NCBI GenBank assembly: GCA_003260075.1 | Contig: QLIY01000039.1 | Span: 1-64,000 of the forward strand | DNA length: 64,000 nt | Source of the DNA: Phallusia mammillata | Lineage: Eukaryota > Chordata > Ascidiacea > Phlebobranchia > Ascidiidae | Direction of reading: 5' to 3' | In this document: one piece after another, positions 61,201 through 64,000 of the stretch | Layout: every line of letters begins with the position of its first letter | Numbering within the stretch: position 1 is the stretch's first letter | Made by a program: the position numbers and the translations under genes | The notes under the pieces: model-generated | The model's input: only the letters and a program-made list of their open reading frames with translations | Database searches by the model: none | What the model was told of the DNA's origin: nothing

Positions 61201-63894
61201 TACTTGCATAGCTGTGATCCTGCCATCGTCCATGGGGGGGGGGTAGAGCGGGTTTTAAATTAAAATGTTTAATCAACAAAATTTATTTTAATCTCAATTC
61301 ATATCACCATCAATTCTACAAAGGTATTTCTTATTCTCTCCTTCAATATTGTTTTAAAATGTGTTTCCTCAAGAGGTTTTCTATTTAACATCAACCTAGT
61401 CGTTTTTTTGGAAAACCCATGTTTACAAAAACAACTTCCTAAACAAACAGGAAGTTTCGTTTAGTTTTATTTACACACATAATAATATTTGCAGGTGCAG
61501 ACAGATCTTATCGGCACTTAGTTACTTGCATAGCTGTGATCCTGCCATCGTCCATGGTAATCTGACATGTGACACAATATTTATTCAACACAACGGCTTG
61601 CTCAAAATTGGATCAGGTTTTTATTGTTGTTGTTTTTCAGCATAGCTGTTGTAGCATAAAAAAAGCATTATTGTACATTGTAATGTGTTAAAAAGTCATT
61701 TAACGTGTTTTAAACATTATCCCTAAAGTAAACTTGTAATATTTCTTAAAAAAGTAAATGTGTCGAAAAAAACTTTTTGGGGGGATTTGTGCAAAATCGA
61801 CCTGTTTTTTTCCAAGCAGTGATTTATGGAAGGTTGTTTGTTGTTGCAAATCAGGAGTTAGAAATAGGATGAATTTCCAGGCATGCGCGGTAATATTATT
61901 GGACTCCACCATAAACCGGAACAACATGCATCTTCTCACGTATAATACACACGCAACTTGCAGCAACTAATATATAGAGGGGGGGGGGTGTTTGTTTTTC
62001 AGCATAGCTGTTGTAACATAAAAAATAACATTATTGTACATTGTAATGTGTTAAAAATTCATTAACATGTTTTAAACATTATTCCTAAAGTAACTTGTAA
62101 TATTTCTTAAAAAAGTAAATGTGTCAAAAAACTTTTTGGGGGGATTTGTGCAAAATTGACCTGTTTTTTTTCCAAGCAGTGATTTATGGAAGGTTGTTTG
62201 TTGCTGCAAATCAGGAGATAGAAATAGGATGAATTTCCAGGCATTCGCGGTAATATTATTCGACTCCACCATAAACCGGAACAACATGCCTCTTCTCACG
62301 TATAATACACACGCAACTTGCAGCAACTAATATATAGATCATTTGCAGGCCTTCACATCGCAGCTGATAAATCGATTTTCCGTCTTAGTCATCGCACGTT
62401 AGGGAATTTACCTAACTTTAGTGCGCGCTTCCTTTAATTCAACTAGATACCAGATAGAGCGAGAGCTACGAACACAGGAACTCACACGTACAAAAGTTTG
62501 CGAAATTTCGGTAGGTGGCGCAAAGAACATTCGCGAACTTTTAAAATCCAATTTGTGTGAAAAAATGCTGACGGTTAGGGCTATTAGGGTTGGGCCCACA
62601 ATAATAATAACAATAAAATCAAATAAAANATTTGTGTGAAAAAATGCTGACGGTTAGGGCTATTAGGGTTGGGCCCACAATAATAATAACAATAAATTCC
62701 AATATAAAAACTAGTTCGTTATGTTAAATTTTGTCCCCAGCCCCATCCCAGTCTCACTGTGAACATAAAAAATTGCGCTCTTTACGCCATCTTTCAGTAT
62801 TTAGTAACTTTCCTACAGTCAGTTCCTATGTTAGTATTTCCCCCATTCAATGGTTGCTTGCGTTTGGTGCAAACCTGTATGTCCTGTATACACGGAAGCG
62901 CAGACTTCACTATGCGTTGTGGATTGGATGAAAAATGACCGTTGCCTGTGTATACTGTAAACCACCTGTCATGTTCTAGTCCAGTCTGCTGATGTCATAT
63001 TGGTTACGTGCGAACTGCAATATCCGTGGCTGACTTGCAATTGTTTAGGTTCATTGCCGTCCAATTTTCTGCCTACGTGCGTTTCAAGGGGCGAAAAATT
63101 GCTATGATAAATGGGTTTTCGAGAGGGGTAGTATTGACAAATGATATAGTCAGGCTAAAGGTAACGGATTAATAGAGAATTGAAAATTTATTTTTGCAAT
63201 TTACTAAAAAGTAAACAATTGTTATCTTGCTTTGTTTGATGAACGAGATAAAACAGGAAAACGCGTTTNTCTTGCTTTGTTTGATGAACGAGATAAAACA
63301 GGAAAACGCGTTTGTAATATAAAAGGGAAAATATAACCCTTTTATATTACAAACGCGTTTTCCTATTTTATCTCGTTCATCAACGGTATTTTGTTCCTTT
63401 ACTCTGAAACAATTTCTTCCATAAAAGCCTGTGTAGCTAAGGCGGTAGAGCGCCAGTCCCGGAAAGACTTCAGTCGTGGGTTGAAATCCCACCGCAGAAT
63501 AGTATTTTCTAGCCTACGCCTTTTCATATTTTGTAATCCTGTGTAGACCGATTTGCTTTGATACAACGCTTCCAATCAGCATATCGTACTTCGAATTAAA
63601 TATGTGTGAGTCGTACTTGAGGGTCCAAAATTTCTGCAGTGCTTGACATATAAATTAAAGTACCCACGGGGCCCTAGGTATGCTACTGTCGTGGGTTTGA
63701 ATCCCATCGCAGGCCTGATTTTTCTACCTTATACCTTACTGTACATAGGAATGCTTGGAAGGCCAGCTCGTACTATGATTCTTTGTTAAAAAGTTCCATT
63801 TATTTTACAGTTGCACCGGATGCGATTAGAAATCACGTGAAAACTTATTTGGAAATCCACAAAAACTTTCACTACTTTGCACCGGAATGTACAG
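58235..63894 (+). CDS. NRBP1: nuclear receptor-binding protein (NRBP) pseudokinase, 5' part, six exons, continues off the window
   Basis: Exons: 58235-58351, 59554-59676, 60040-60150, 60728-60831, 61495-61616 and 63811-63894, all in matching phase. The last ends in a GTGGGT donor, so the gene continues to the right. NRBP is a kinase-fold adaptor implicated in Golgi trafficking and in growth control through Elongin-type complexes. The acidic N-terminus ends in [16 protein letters not shown], a hallmark of the family. It continues with [64 protein letters not shown] and FHYFAPE. As in other NRBPs, the catalytic-loop HRD is replaced (VHGNL), so it should be catalytically impaired. A broken copy of exon 5 (61173-61234) ends in a G10 tract and should not be used. 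Confidence 0.96.
59105..59405 (+). repeat. family B SINE, in NRBP intron 1
   Basis: The tRNA-like start is GATGGCGCAGTGGTTAGTGC, and the tail has TTCAACCGACTTGCAACAAA and CATTGCCCTCCCACAGAGG with ATAAAAAACAAG. It lies 150 bases upstream of NRBP exon 2. Confidence 0.6.
59700..59836 (+). repeat. duplication around a G10 tract (59781-59790), one copy with a hAT end
   Basis: Copies share GTAAGTCAAGCAACCCAAAT (or AAACCC) to AAAAGGTTTTCATTA. Copy A then continues into GTGATGCACCGAACCCGCC, a hAT-type end, while copy B continues into unique intron sequence. This looks like two alleles, one with an insertion. Confidence 0.75.
60604..60665 (-). repeat. family A SINE tail fragment
   Basis: Contains GATCAGCCCTGAAGCGTTCA and GTAGACCAGCAATCACAGCA, the reverse complement of the tail seen at 39300. 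It lies in an NRBP intron. Confidence 0.55.
61131..61557 (+). pseudogene. duplicated, broken NRBP exon 5 ending in a G10 tract
   Basis: 61173-61234 repeats the first 62 bases of exon 5 (61495-61556) with one substitution and includes the upstream intron (AGTTTTACTTACACACATA). It stops at ATG followed by G10 (61234-61243). This is an assembly-type duplicate, not a second gene. Confidence 0.85.
61622..62337 (+). repeat. direct duplication of about 350 bases around a G10 tract (61979-61988)
   Basis: Both copies run from TTTTTCAGCATAGCTGTTGT to GCAGCAACTAATATATAGA in the NRBP intron between exons 5 and 6. They differ by a few substitutions and short indels. Confidence 0.9.
62550..62700 (+). repeat. 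direct duplication around a single N (62629)
   Basis: Copies at about 62550-62619 and 62630-62700 share ATTTGTGTGAAAAAATGCTG and GGGCTATTAGGGTTGGGCCC. The N marks an explicit gap or join. Confidence 0.9.
63225..63313 (+). repeat. direct duplication around a single N (63269)
   Basis: The 44 bases from TCTTGCTTTGTTTGATGAAC to GGAAAACGCGTTT are repeated exactly on both sides of the N. Confidence 0.9.
63280..63383 (+). repeat. near-perfect inverted repeat, arms about 48 bases, loop about 8
   Basis: Left arm TGATGAACGAGATAAAACAG ... GTAATATAAAAGGG is mirrored by CCCTTTTATATTAC ... CTATTTTATCTCGTTCATCA with one mismatch. It would fold into a long hairpin. It is either a foldback or MITE element or an inverted-read artefact beside the N join. 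Confidence 0.85.
63425..63780 (+). repeat. two family A SINE copies in series
   Basis: The first copy has head CCTGTGTAGCTAAGGCGGTA and T arm GTGGGTTGAAATCCCACCG, then CTAGCCTACGCC. The second, from about 63670, keeps GTCGTGGGTTTGAATCCCAT and a body with TGCTTGGAAGGCCAGCTCG. They lie just upstream of NRBP exon 6. Confidence 0.7.
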
Positions 63895-64000
63895 GTGGGT
63901 CATTTTCTTTACTGTATCGCACACGGTTAGCAGTTATCCCTAGCAAATAATATCATGTGCTAAACACAGTTTTTGAAAATGTGGTTAAAAATGTGTCAAC

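Overview
The window is intron-rich, AT-rich animal DNA. Short introns, tRNA-derived SINEs and many small hAT-type elements fit an invertebrate chordate, and the combination of TRPN, a Toll-like receptor, a p67phox-like protein and NRBP suggests an ascidian of the Ciona type. This placement is inference from gene content and repeat style, not proof. No CRISPR array, operon, phage or prokaryotic feature is present.

Layout: 1-3400 is repeat-rich with no convincing gene. 3827-6313 (+) is a six-exon gene for a 401-residue protein with two C2H2 zinc fingers. 7358-10450 (-) is a single-exon Toll-like receptor. 11377-16113 (-) is a nine-exon monofunctional peptidylglycine alpha-hydroxylating monooxygenase (PHM). 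16114-19390 holds tandem repeats and a hAT element. 19391-47212 (-) is a 36-exon TRPN/NOMPC mechanosensory channel with 29 ankyrin repeats by my count; its introns carry many repeats. 47213-51623 is repeat-rich intergenic DNA. 51624-54653 (-) is a small four-exon gene I do not recognise. 55993-57510 (+) is an intronless p67phox/NCF2-like NADPH-oxidase activator. 58235 to beyond the right edge (+) is the pseudokinase NRBP.

The coding exons were joined by hand using GT/AG sites and reading phase. Phases close for every gene, except for one extra base at one junction near the TRPN C-terminus. The genes look like independent neighbours, not one pathway, though TLR and p67phox are both innate-immunity families.

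The most striking non-gene pattern is a recurring structure: a tract of about ten Gs (or a single N) flanked on both sides by near-identical copies of the same local sequence. It occurs at least thirteen times with G and twice with N. I read these as unresolved assembly joins, probably divergent haplotypes. They duplicate pieces of TRPN and NRBP exons and would mislead automatic annotation. I see no convincing new multi-gene system.
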